From NCBI GenBank assembly GCA_951812655.1, contig OX638319.1, positions 1,465,620-1,529,619 on the forward strand: a DNA stretch of 64,000 bases. Reading direction: 5' to 3'. The DNA is from an uncultured Candidatus Nitrosopumilus sp. (GTDB taxonomy: Archaea > Thermoproteota > Nitrososphaeria > Nitrososphaerales > Nitrosopumilaceae). The translations under genes and the position numbers were made by a program. The notes below the pieces were generated by a model. That model made no database searches. It saw only the letters and a list, made by a program, of their open reading frames with translations, and had not been told where the DNA came from. How positions within the stretch are numbered: position 1 is the first letter of the stretch; every line of letters starts with the position of its first letter. Below are positions 1 through 7,524 of the stretch, in pieces.

Positions 1-2
1 AC

Positions 3-77
3 GCATATGAGGAACTGGCAAGGAAACTGCGCCAAAGAATCTACCAGTCGCTGAACGTGGAGGAAGAATACGCATGA
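3..77 (+). CDS. 3' end of an unidentified casposon gene (partial)
   Basis: An open frame enters from the left edge and ends in TGA at 75-77, giving about 24 charged residues ending in EEEYA. Its stop overlaps the start of the DNA polymerase gene as ATGA, so the two are translationally coupled. The tail is too short to assign a family. Confidence 0.6.
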   Translation, partial: AYEELARKLRQRIYQSLNVEEEYA

Positions 78-2908
78 AACTGGGCAAAATGGGCGTGATC
101 AATGTACCTCAGGCAGAGTCAATCAGCCTCAGATGCTATACTGGAAACTACAGGCCTGTCTCACGCTATTCCCACAACGAAAATGCCAATAATGGAATGG
201 TGTTAACTTTCAGCACTGAGACCACTTCTGACCAGCAACAGACCCTGACCTTTGGCTCCTGTGCAGTCTGGATTAACGGCACATTGTATAAGATTTGTCT
301 TTTCCATGATGAGAATCGGGACTCCGAGAAAGTTGATATGATAAAAAAAGTTGGAGAAACACTGCAAAAAGAAAAGGACTGCATTGTAACCGTATCATCC
401 AAGGATGAGTTTGTGACAAGGGTCTTCTATCCGTATGTCTATGAGGCAAGGGCAAAGTATGTCGGCTTTGACTTGCCATACGAGTTGTCTAGACTTGCAT
501 CATCATGGGGAACTGCAAGAAAAATCCAAGATGCGTTTTCAATGAAACTAGTTGATGGCATTCCACGTCTTCCCGCAATCAGGATTAAGAGCATAAACGG
601 AAATGCGGCATTCATCCAGTTTGCAACTCCGCTAAGGACAAAAAGCGAGAAGAAGAAATTCCCAACCCGCAAGGTGTACAGAGGGTATTTCCTGGATTTG
701 AAAACAATAGGACATGCAATGAGCAACAAGTCCTTTGATGCAATGGATGGACTTGCAAGAACGTTTGATGTAGATGCAAACCTGAAAAGCAAGAAAGGGA
801 TTACGGAAGCTGCAATCAGAAGCAATGTGGACAAAACACTGACAATGTATAATATCTACTGCAGAATTATTTCCGTGTTACAGAATACGTTTTTGGTAAA
901 ACCAAACAATGCAAACAATCTGTACTCTCCAGCTTCAATTGGGAAACACTATCTAGAGAAGCTAAACATCAAGCCGCTCCTGGAGAAAAATCCAGATTTT
1001 TCAAAAGAAATTCTAGGAAACATGATGACTGCATTTTATGCAGGACGGGTCGAAACCAGAATCAGAAAAACACCCGTTCCAGTTACTTATCTGGATTGCA
1101 CCAGTACCTATCCTACAATGTTCTTGCTGATGGAAATGTATCCGTTTTTGACTGCAGAGAAAATTGAACATTCTGTCACTACACAACAGACGCAGAAATT
1201 CCTTGATGGGGTCACCCTGCAGGACGTTTCACAAAAGGAGACATGGAGGCAGCTGACCACAATCTGCAAGGTAGTTCCAGACGGCAACATGATTGTGCCT
1301 GTACGCTCCGGATACGGCTCCAAGAAAGCCCAAAACATAGGCGTAAACCCTCTCAAAAGCACCGATGGAACGAGCCTGTGGTATACCGTATCTGACCTGA
1401 TAGCCTCAAAGTTGCTTACGGGTCACACATCAATAATTGAAAAGGCAATTACATTCTCTCCTGCAGGAATACAGCAAAACATTCCTGATGAGGACGTGGA
1501 AATTTTCAAGGGAGTGACAGTCAATCCGAGAAAAGAGAATTTCATCAAGCAACTAATCGAGAAGCGGTTGGAGATGAAGCGACCCTCAGAAAATTCTGAA
1601 ATTGATAGCACAATACAGAACACGATAAAAATAATCGCAAACACCGCAGCATACGGCATACACATCCAGGTAAACTCTGAAAAATCTGAGAAGCAAAACG
1701 AACCAGTAAAGGTCTATGGAATTGATGAATCGTTTTCCATAGATCAAAACACAGTATCAAGAAAGGAGATTCCTGCAAGGCACTTCAATCCCATATTGGG
1801 AGTCTTCTTGCCTGCAGCTGCAAGGTTAGTTTTGGCAGCCGCCGAAAGTATCGTTACATCACACAGAGACGGATACGTTGCCTACATGGATACAGACAGC
1901 ATTATGGTTTCACCAAAACATGCAAGTGGGATTCAGAAGTTTTTCCAGAAACTCAATCCATATGAAAACAAGGACGTGCAGATTATGAAAGTTGAAAAAT
2001 CTGATGATGGAAAACTGTTGGAGAACGTATTGTTCTTCGGAATCTCATCCAAGAGATACGTTTTGTTTGAACATAACGAAATGAAAAACAAATTCAGCAT
2101 TCGCAAGTTCACGTCTCACGGTTTGGCCCATCTGTTGGACGTGGATGCAGAGAAATGGTGGGATGACATACGTGCAATGCATCATCATCCGGAAAGAAAG
2201 CAGGACATACTTGACAGGTATGATAACAAGTATGCAGTATCCAAAATGAGCATCACGACACCAAATGTGTTGAAGAAATTCGGTAACTTGAGACCGTTTG
2301 ACAAAATACTTGTCGGTACAGGATGCAAAAGCGATGGCAACGGCAATGCGATAATTCCGACCTTGCCGTACCTTGATGCAAGAAACAGAGAATGCATCCA
2401 GTACATGCCGTTTACAAATTATCCCACAGGTGAGAGATATTCAGGCTCTGTAGACACCATTCCCTACTGGAAGCCGTTAAGTGAAATGCTGGATGAATAT
2501 GCCAATCACAGGGAGGCAAAGTCAGGCGGAAACATTGGCTTGCTGCCTCGATTACGCATGAAAATAGGCAAGAATTTGATAAAATACGTGGGAAAGGAGG
2601 TGGCAAACCTTGATGCTGCCAACATCCTGGGAGTCACGGAAAATTCTGGCGGTCGTACTGTCTATGACAATCTTGAAGAAAGAATACTTGAGATTAGACC
2701 ACGAGATTCCCACAGATTTGGAATGTCAAGGAGCAACTTGATTGCAATCCAAAAGAAAATCAGAAGCAATGACTCTATAGTGAATCTCCAGAAAGGCACC
2801 ATCAAAAAACTACAAAAGGCATTTTCGGACGTTGTTTCGGAAAATTGCCGGAATGATGACCGGAAAGAAAGTGACACTGTGATTGAACGGGAGGTGATAA
2901 TGAAATAA
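74..2908 (+). CDS. polB: Family B DNA polymerase of casposon type (probably protein-primed)
   Basis: The 944-residue protein should replicate or repair the casposon DNA. Polymerase motif A is seen as YLDCTSTYPT with the metal Asp near residue 341, motif B as KIIANTAAYG (519-528), and motif C as YMDTDS (604-609). An exonuclease-like GFDLPYELSRL stretch lies near residue 131. Thaumarchaeal (family 1) casposons are known to carry protein-primed PolB, and that class fits best; I could not verify the TPR insertions that define it. The start overlaps the previous stop (ATGA). The stop overlaps the next start (TAATG). A decayed paralog of the last third lies at 54.1-55.0 kb. All three catalytic motifs are intact, so it may be active. 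Confidence 0.88.
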   Translation: MKLGKMGVINVPQAESISLRCYTGNYRPVSRYSHNENANNGMVLTFSTETTSDQQQTLTFGSCAVWINGTLYKICLFHDENRDSEKVDMIKKVGETLQKEKDCIVTVSSKDEFVTRVFYPYVYEARAKYVGFDLPYELSRLASSWGTARKIQDAFSMKLVDGIPRLPAIRIKSINGNAAFIQFATPLRTKSEKKKFPTRKVYRGYFLDLKTIGHAMSNKSFDAMDGLARTFDVDANLKSKKGITEAAIRSNVDKTLTMYNIYCRIISVLQNTFLVKPNNANNLYSPASIGKHYLEKLNIKPLLEKNPDFSKEILGNMMTAFYAGRVETRIRKTPVPVTYLDCTSTYPTMFLLMEMYPFLTAEKIEHSVTTQQTQKFLDGVTLQDVSQKETWRQLTTICKVVPDGNMIVPVRSGYGSKKAQNIGVNPLKSTDGTSLWYTVSDLIASKLLTGHTSIIEKAITFSPAGIQQNIPDEDVEIFKGVTVNPRKENFIKQLIEKRLEMKRPSENSEIDSTIQNTIKIIANTAAYGIHIQVNSEKSEKQNEPVKVYGIDESFSIDQNTVSRKEIPARHFNPILGVFLPAAARLVLAAAESIVTSHRDGYVAYMDTDSIMVSPKHASGIQKFFQKLNPYENKDVQIMKVEKSDDGKLLENVLFFGISSKRYVLFEHNEMKNKFSIRKFTSHGLAHLLDVDAEKWWDDIRAMHHHPERKQDILDRYDNKYAVSKMSITTPNVLKKFGNLRPFDKILVGTGCKSDGNGNAIIPTLPYLDARNRECIQYMPFTNYPTGERYSGSVDTIPYWKPLSEMLDEYANHREAKSGGNIGLLPRLRMKIGKNLIKYVGKEVANLDAANILGVTENSGGRTVYDNLEERILEIRPRDSHRFGMSRSNLIAIQKKIRSNDSIVNLQKGTIKKLQKAFSDVVSENCRNDDRKESDTVIEREVIMK

Positions 2909-3369
2909 TGGCCGGAATGATAGAGAACAGTACCGGAATGATAGAGAACAGTACCGGAATGATAGAGAACAGTATCGGAATGATAGAAAATTCCACCGGA
3001 TTGATAGAGGAGAATGCCGGAATGATGACCGAAACTAATGAGATAGAACGTACTGCAAGTGGAAGAAAAAAGCGTAGCAGGGAACGAGGAAAGGACAGCA
3101 AGCCTAGAAACTTCCCACTACATACAATCAAGAATCTGCCACAGTTCAGAGACAAGTCACATCAGGAAGTTAGAGAATACATACTTGCAAAGAAGGGAAT
3201 TGACATTGGAGGCAATTTTAATCTTGGAAGTATAATCATGCCAATCTTAATCGTGTCTGCAATAGTTGCAGGAGGATACGGATTATACTGGTTGATAAAA
3301 CAACTCCAGAAACGAAAAGAAACACAAAATGAGAATGTTGCAAATCCACACAACATGACTTGTGAATGA
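2908..3369 (+). CDS. Small casposon protein with 7-residue repeats and a C-terminal membrane segment
   Basis: The family is not recognised. The 153-residue protein starts with about six copies of a GMIENST-like heptad encoded by exact 21-bp steps (CCGG at 2912, 2933, 2954, 2996, 3017; TCGG at 2975). A strongly basic middle (RKKRSRERGKDSKPRNF) follows, then a conserved FPLHTxKNLPQFRDKSHQEVR stretch and one membrane helix near residues 108-130. Its start overlaps the polB stop (TAATG), with GGAGGTGAT about ten bases upstream as a ribosome site. A paralog at 54995-55396 is still open although its neighbours are broken. Position next to a protein-primed-type polymerase suggests a priming or membrane-anchoring partner, but this is only inference. 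Confidence 0.75.
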   Translation: MAGMIENSTGMIENSTGMIENSIGMIENSTGLIEENAGMMTETNEIERTASGRKKRSRERGKDSKPRNFPLHTIKNLPQFRDKSHQEVREYILAKKGIDIGGNFNLGSIIMPILIVSAIVAGGYGLYWLIKQLQKRKETQNENVANPHNMTCE

Positions 3370-3409
3370 TTTCTACGTGTTGCTTTTATGCAAAACTCGC
3401 AAAACCAAA

Positions 3410-3481
3410 CCATAATAGATAGGTTGGAGGTTTCTTCCCGACCGTAGTGACCTCACAACCATCTATTTTATTTCATTATGG
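3410..3481. terminator. Long imperfect hairpin between convergent genes
   Basis: CCATAAT at 3410 pairs with ATTATGG ending at 3481. Inside it, a GATAGGTTGGAGGT arm pairs with ACCTCACAACCATC around an 18-base loop. The hairpin sits between the plus-strand casposon gene and the minus-strand kelch gene, so a bidirectional terminator is the simplest reading. It could also be a relic of the casposon's target or end. Confidence 0.4.
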
Positions 3482-3521
3482 GTGAATATCGGAACATGCA
3501 AAAAATTGACTTAATCCAAGC

Positions 3522-4574
3522 TCATTGCCTCATTGCAGTTAGTCGGGATTTTGAAAGCGTGATCACTGCAACAATGGAAATTGCCATTACAAACAATGCT
3601 GCAACCCCAAATTCTGGGATTGCCGTATTATGATATTTTTCAGTTATTGCACTGTAGCTGGATCCCGGGGCTATTCCTCCTCCAATAAGATAGATGGAAT
3701 CACCAACAGTGGACGAGGCCAGACCGTGTCTTGAAATTGGCATCGGTGTCTGTTCAAGCCATCCTTCTCCAGGGAGATATGCCTCATTTTCCTCAAACGT
3801 GCCTGACAGTCCCTCCCCTCCAAATACAAAGATGGCGCCACCAAGAACCGATGCAGTCAATCCGCTTCGTGCTGTAGGCAAAGGTTCCAAAACAGTCCAC
3901 GTGTCGGATTGATAGTCATACATTTCAGCTGCATGCAGGTTGTTCTGTCCTGTCCTTCCGCCAATCGTATACAGCTTGTCATCAATGACAGCAGAGGCAA
4001 GATGTTCCCTTGGCGTTGGCAAACCTGATTTGGATTCCCAGGAATCTGTGGCAGGATCATATGTCTCGTTTTTGTCCAGAGATGACTTGTTGTATCCGCC
4101 TATTGCGTACAGCTTGCCGTCAACAAACTGCGCAGTTAGCGCGCCTCGCGGGGTTGGCATGTCCTGACCCTTGCTCCACGCATCAGTTTCTAAATCATAA
4201 ATTAGCAGCGAATCAGTTGGAATCCAACCATCCAGATAGCCACCAACAACGTAGATTTTGTTTTCATATGTTGCAGCTCCTGCATGATGTAACGATACTG
4301 GCATGGGTGTGCCTGTATGCCAGGAATCATCTTTTGTATCAAGAATGAAGACGGTGTTTGTTGCCTGCTCACGATTGTTTAGTCCGCCCATGGCATAGAT
4401 TTTTTCCTCAATCGCCACTGATTTCATCTCAGAGCGCACCTCTGGCATGTCTGAGAGTCTCTCCCATCCTTCAGCAGGTTCCTCTGCAAATGCAGGAATG
4501 ACGGAATACAAGGAAAATGAAAGCATGATCATAAAAATTGCAATCATGCGGATTTGTGTCATCAGAATACTCAA
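3522..4574 (-). CDS. Exported kelch-repeat protein with PEFG-CTERM anchor
   Basis: A signal peptide is followed by six kelch blades (repeated GG...YD...W patterns, such as KIYAMGGLNN and KIYVVGGYLDG), giving a complete beta-propeller of about 290 residues. The C-terminus has IPEFG, a hydrophobic helix and basic residues, the PEFG-CTERM sorting signal of Thaumarchaeota that is processed by an archaeosortase. The protein should sit on the cell surface and bind a ligand or partner; the ligand cannot be told. The first codon is TTG, and an in-frame ATG at 4562 is an equally good start. It is the last gene of a three-gene operon with 4576-5049 and 5057-5347. Confidence 0.85.
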   Translation of the reverse strand: MSILMTQIRMIAIFMIMLSFSLYSVIPAFAEEPAEGWERLSDMPEVRSEMKSVAIEEKIYAMGGLNNREQATNTVFILDTKDDSWHTGTPMPVSLHHAGAATYENKIYVVGGYLDGWIPTDSLLIYDLETDAWSKGQDMPTPRGALTAQFVDGKLYAIGGYNKSSLDKNETYDPATDSWESKSGLPTPREHLASAVIDDKLYTIGGRTGQNNLHAAEMYDYQSDTWTVLEPLPTARSGLTASVLGGAIFVFGGEGLSGTFEENEAYLPGEGWLEQTPMPISRHGLASSTVGDSIYLIGGGIAPGSSYSAITEKYHNTAIPEFGVAALFVMAISIVAVITLSKSRLTAMRQ

Positions 4575-4575
4575 G

Positions 4576-5049
4576 TCATATCATGTCCTTTAAGAATCCC
4601 TCAAATTCGTCACTGGGTACAACAGTTACGATGTGAATCTGTCCCAACTGGGTCAACCATTGACGCTTGTCATAATAATTGTAGATTCCTTCTTTTGTTG
4701 GAATTACTGTGATGGTATCGCTTTCTCCCGGAGACAGAAGATCTGTTTGAACGTTCAAGCCGTCAATGTATAATCTGTGATGGGTTGTTCCGTTATTGAT
4801 TACGGTCAGGATGTATGCAAATGAAGTTCGTGACAGCAAAGTCGGGTTGGCCTCTCCCTTGACTCCCGTAATTCCCACAATCTGTACCTTGCCGTCAACC
4901 TCCTGAAATGCCACGGTCTGCTCCACTTTTTCTGGATAGAAAAGTGGCACCTCTCTGACGTTTCCCTGGCCCACAAACCCAATCATTGCAGCCAGCGCAA
5001 CAACTCCGCTAGCAAGACCAGCAATGATTATCATCTTCTCACGTCTCAT
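4576..5049 (-). CDS. Membrane-anchored cupredoxin-like protein without copper ligands
   Basis: The 157-residue protein has one N-terminal membrane helix (residues 5-27) and an extracytoplasmic beta-sandwich. The stretch LSPGESDTITVIPTKEGIYNYYD matches the strand pattern of plastocyanin-like domains. I see no Cys-x-His-Met cluster after it, so a blue copper site is unlikely. It lies between the kelch gene and a second small anchored protein in one operon, so the three may form one surface assembly. The fold assignment is moderately sure and the role is unknown. Confidence 0.6.
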   Translation of the reverse strand: MRREKMIIIAGLASGVVALAAMIGFVGQGNVREVPLFYPEKVEQTVAFQEVDGKVQIVGITGVKGEANPTLLSRTSFAYILTVINNGTTHHRLYIDGLNVQTDLLSPGESDTITVIPTKEGIYNYYDKRQWLTQLGQIHIVTVVPSDEFEGFLKDMI

Positions 5050-5056
5050 GACTGCC

Positions 5057-5347
5057 CTAGTTGGTGGGATTCATCAGTATCGCCCGCTCCTTTACCTTTG
5101 CATCATAGGTGGCAACTATCACGTCTCCCGCTTTTGCATCACATTGACCTATGTTGATTGCAAATCCGTCAAATGATTCTGCAATGCATCCGTCTTCTGT
5201 GTTTGCAATTACTTTGACTTTCTCAGTTACCTCATCGGGGGAAACATACCACGTCAGATAAGCAAACAGTCCGGCTGCAATTATGATCACACCAATAAAT
5301 ATTTGAATAGTGACTTTGTTGTTTTTTATCATGTCAGTCATATGCAC
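5057..5347 (-). CDS. Small membrane-anchored protein, unknown function
   Basis: This 96-residue protein has one N-terminal membrane helix (about residues 12-32) and a short outer domain with two Cys residues (EDGCIAE and NIGQCDA) that could form a disulfide. It is the first gene of the operon that continues into the cupredoxin-like and kelch proteins, 7 bases before the next start. A TATTATTCC stretch about 25 bases upstream of the ATG may be the TATA box. I do not recognise the family. Confidence 0.55.
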   Translation of the reverse strand: MHMTDMIKNNKVTIQIFIGVIIIAAGLFAYLTWYVSPDEVTEKVKVIANTEDGCIAESFDGFAINIGQCDAKAGDVIVATYDAKVKERAILMNPTN

Positions 5348-5418
5348 ATGTGTAGCATTTGTGGAATAATACAGCTGCTGTTATTTGAGAGTTCTACCAA
5401 TGTTTTTTATTATTAGTA

Positions 5419-5817
5419 ATGCCATTTCAAATCATGCAGCAGACACATCTGGATACGCGTGGGAAATTCAAGATTCTTTTGCTTATTTCCGGAGTCATAT
5501 CTGTTGCAAGCGTACCTCTCTTTTTGCCTCATTTTATTCACGGTCATGGTGTTCATACCGGAATTCACATGATAGGAATAACTCTGGGTTCTTTTCTTTC
5601 AGTTGTGGGTGCCATAACCTATCTGGAATACAGGACAACCAGGCTATTGCTGGTATTTTTTGCATTTTTGGCAGTCACTGCAGCAGAGATACTGTCTGCA
5701 CTGAACATGGTGTTTCTCTTCTGGCCTTCGTATTCTAGCGTGGATTCCATTATGACGCATCTGCTAATTGTCATGATGCTCACTTTCTTCTCAATCGGGA
5801 TATTCAGGAGGGACTGA
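5419..5817 (+). CDS. Four-helix membrane protein, unknown
   Basis: The 132-residue protein has four hydrophobic helices. An ATG at 5434 (MQQTHLD) may be the real start, because a TTTTTATTATT TATA-like box lies about 25 bases before it, which would give a leaderless mRNA. It lies two bases upstream of a winged-helix regulator with an AGGAGGG ribosome site between them, so the pair is one transcription unit. It may be a sensor or target of that regulator. The family is not recognised. Confidence 0.6.
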   Translation: MPFQIMQQTHLDTRGKFKILLLISGVISVASVPLFLPHFIHGHGVHTGIHMIGITLGSFLSVVGAITYLEYRTTRLLLVFFAFLAVTAAEILSALNMVFLFWPSYSSVDSIMTHLLIVMMLTFFSIGIFRRD

Positions 5818-5818
5818 C

Positions 5819-6325
5819 ATGAGAAATCCATACAAAAAAAGAAAAACAATCTTGAAGATGGTGGAAAATGATCCTGGAGTTGGCTTTATTGATATTCAGA
5901 AGGAGACAGGGTATGGGAACGGAGTATTAAGCCATCACTTGAAAATGTTGGAAAGCAAAAATCTGATCAGAGTGCTGCGAACAGAAAGAAAGATGTGGGC
6001 CTTTCCAATCAATTCAGACCCAAGCGAGGACGTTCTTAGAATTTACCTGAGAAGAGAAACCTGTCAGAAAATCCTGCTCTTGCTGATGAGGCAAGATACC
6101 GCGGCATTTTCACATATCTGCAACGAGATAAAAAAGAGTCCCAGTACAACTTCAACCACATTAAAAACGCTAGTTGAGAATGGACTGGTAAAAAAAATCC
6201 CCGGATTTGAGGTGAGGTACTGTCTTGTAGACCACGATAGAACCGTAGACATTGTCAGCAAGACCAAGATCTCAAAAACAGAAGTACTCAAAGACAGGTT
6301 TGCAGACACCTTCTCATATTTGTGA
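5819..6325 (+). CDS. Double winged-helix transcriptional regulator
   Basis: There are two helix-turn-helix units in 168 residues. The first (residues 15-55) has a GVLSHHLKMLESKNLIRV recognition region of ArsR/MarR type. The second (80-130) has the pattern STTSTTLKTLVENGLVKK. No metal-binding Cys cluster is visible. It is transcribed with the four-helix membrane protein upstream, which suggests a one-component system responding to a membrane signal. Function as a DNA-binding regulator is firm; the target genes are unknown. Confidence 0.75.
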   Translation: MRNPYKKRKTILKMVENDPGVGFIDIQKETGYGNGVLSHHLKMLESKNLIRVLRTERKMWAFPINSDPSEDVLRIYLRRETCQKILLLLMRQDTAAFSHICNEIKKSPSTTSTTLKTLVENGLVKKIPGFEVRYCLVDHDRTVDIVSKTKISKTEVLKDRFADTFSYL

Positions 6326-6407
6326 TTCCGGATTTTTTCGTACACTGGTAGAACCATCAAACAGGGTCCATCATTAATTAGGGAACAATTGTGTAAATTA
6401 ATTCAGC

Positions 6408-6623
6408 ATGAATGTATGCAAGGGATTGTGCCAGCATTTTGAAGCCCAGCAGATTAGCGGACTTGCTAGATATGGAAGCGGTCAAAGACGGCATTCACAA
6501 TGTTCTATTTTTATAATTTCTCAAGATGCAAGGTGTCCGTGTTGCCATATTGATCTCAGGCTTAGAACAGGACTAAACAACTCAAGAAAAGATCTTGATG
6601 AAAAACAAACCGTTAGACATTGA
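6408..6623 (+). CDS. Small zinc-ribbon protein (thaumarchaeal family)
   Basis: The 71-residue protein has the layout CKGLC...RYGSGQRRHSQC...RCPCCHIDLRLRTG. This is the pattern of a small zinc-binding family common in Thaumarchaeota, usually CKGxC...G.KRC..C......G.WCPCCG..LR. One of the usual central Cys residues is replaced by His (RRHSQC). A second member lies at 21130-21339. The role is not established; DNA or RNA binding is likely. The 3' end overlaps the start of the transporter gene. Confidence 0.65.
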   Translation: MNVCKGLCQHFEAQQISGLARYGSGQRRHSQCSIFIISQDARCPCCHIDLRLRTGLNNSRKDLDEKQTVRH

Positions 6624-7515
6624 TAATTTGTTCATGTCTCGCATATCTGAAAACTATGTCTTGCTGGGTTACGTCTCTGCAATAACATCTGCAGTCCTGT
6701 TTGGATCTGTATCCACTGTTGCCAAACCGGCACTGATTTCAATTCACCCCATTTTGCTTGCCTCTTTTGTCTACTTTTTGGCATCCCTTGTTGCAACTCC
6801 TTTGATTCAAAAGAAAAAATTCTCGATTTCAAGCAAGGACAAGGGACTGCTGTTAATAATTGCAGTATCAGGAGCAGTCGTTGGTCCCACACTGTTTTTT
6901 ATCGGACTAGAAGATGCTGCAGCTTCAGATTCTGCACTATTGCTTAATGGTGAAATTATTTTTTCAGTGTTTCTTGCAATTTTGTTATTCAGAGAGAAGC
7001 TCCCAACAGTCGGCTATCTGGCTGCTGTCCTGATAATTACTGGCGTAGTTATCGTAACTACCGATATGGAATTTTCTTATTCTGCATTTGATGTCAGGAA
7101 TGTCGGAAACCTGTTCATTATTGGGGCTACTTTATTTTGGGCATTGGATAACAACCTCAGCAAAATCCTCAGTACCCGGCTGGATGTTGCACGGATTGTC
7201 CAGATAAAGTCACTAATTGGAGGATCCATTTTGCTATTGCTAGTCTTTCTTCTTCAGATTCCTATTGACATGGAATTGGAGCATTTGCCAAACGTTCTGC
7301 TTTTAGGCACCGCGGGGTTTGGTGCGTCCATATTCTTCTTTTTGCACGGACTAAAGAGAATCGGAACAGTAAAGACAGTCATGGTATTTTCAACATCTTC
7401 TGCATTTGGCCTTGTCTTTGCGTCATTGTTTTTGCAAGAAGAGATAAGCCACATCCAACTCATTGCAATGGGAGTGATTTTATCTGGAATCTATCTTTTG
7501 TATAGAAAACAATGA
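6598..7515 (+). CDS. DMT-superfamily transporter (EamA type)
   Basis: Ten hydrophobic helices in two similar halves of about 145 residues each fit the EamA drug/metabolite transporter family. The second half has FHGLKRIGTVKTVMVFSTSSAFGLVFASLFLQEEIS, close to the family's conserved helix 8-9 region. The substrate cannot be told; relatives export amino acids or other metabolites. A TTG at 6595 and an ATG at 6634 are alternative starts. It is followed after 9 bases by an exported PEFG protein in the same direction. Confidence 0.8.
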   Translation: MKNKPLDIDNLFMSRISENYVLLGYVSAITSAVLFGSVSTVAKPALISIHPILLASFVYFLASLVATPLIQKKKFSISSKDKGLLLIIAVSGAVVGPTLFFIGLEDAAASDSALLLNGEIIFSVFLAILLFREKLPTVGYLAAVLIITGVVIVTTDMEFSYSAFDVRNVGNLFIIGATLFWALDNNLSKILSTRLDVARIVQIKSLIGGSILLLLVFLLQIPIDMELEHLPNVLLLGTAGFGASIFFFLHGLKRIGTVKTVMVFSTSSAFGLVFASLFLQEEISHIQLIAMGVILSGIYLLYRKQ

Positions 7516-7524
7516 GGTGATGCG

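Larger units (their letters stand above)
1..3369 (+). mobile_element. Casposon A, right-hand part (left end outside window)
   Basis: The segment carries three head-to-tail genes in one operon: the end of an unidentified gene, a family B DNA polymerase and a small repeat/membrane protein. The same polymerase 3' end and small gene occur at 54.1-55.4 kb directly fused to the start of a cas1 gene, which links this polymerase to a casposase. Casposons of Thaumarchaeota are known to combine Cas1 with a protein-primed PolB. The cas1 of this copy is presumably left of the window. I could not fix the right terminal inverted repeat; the end given is the last gene. Confidence 0.7.

Noticed and set aside
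74-2908. Cellular replicative PolB instead of a mobile-element polymerase
   Set aside because: Motif spelling, coupling to the small repeat gene and fusion of its paralog to cas1 at 54.1 kb all link it to casposons.
2912-3030. CRISPR-like reading of the 21-bp repeats at 2.9, 20.5, 45.9 and 55.0 kb
   Set aside because: Units are contiguous 21-bp steps with short degenerate remainders, without 30-40-bp unique spacers or a stable repeat of CRISPR length.
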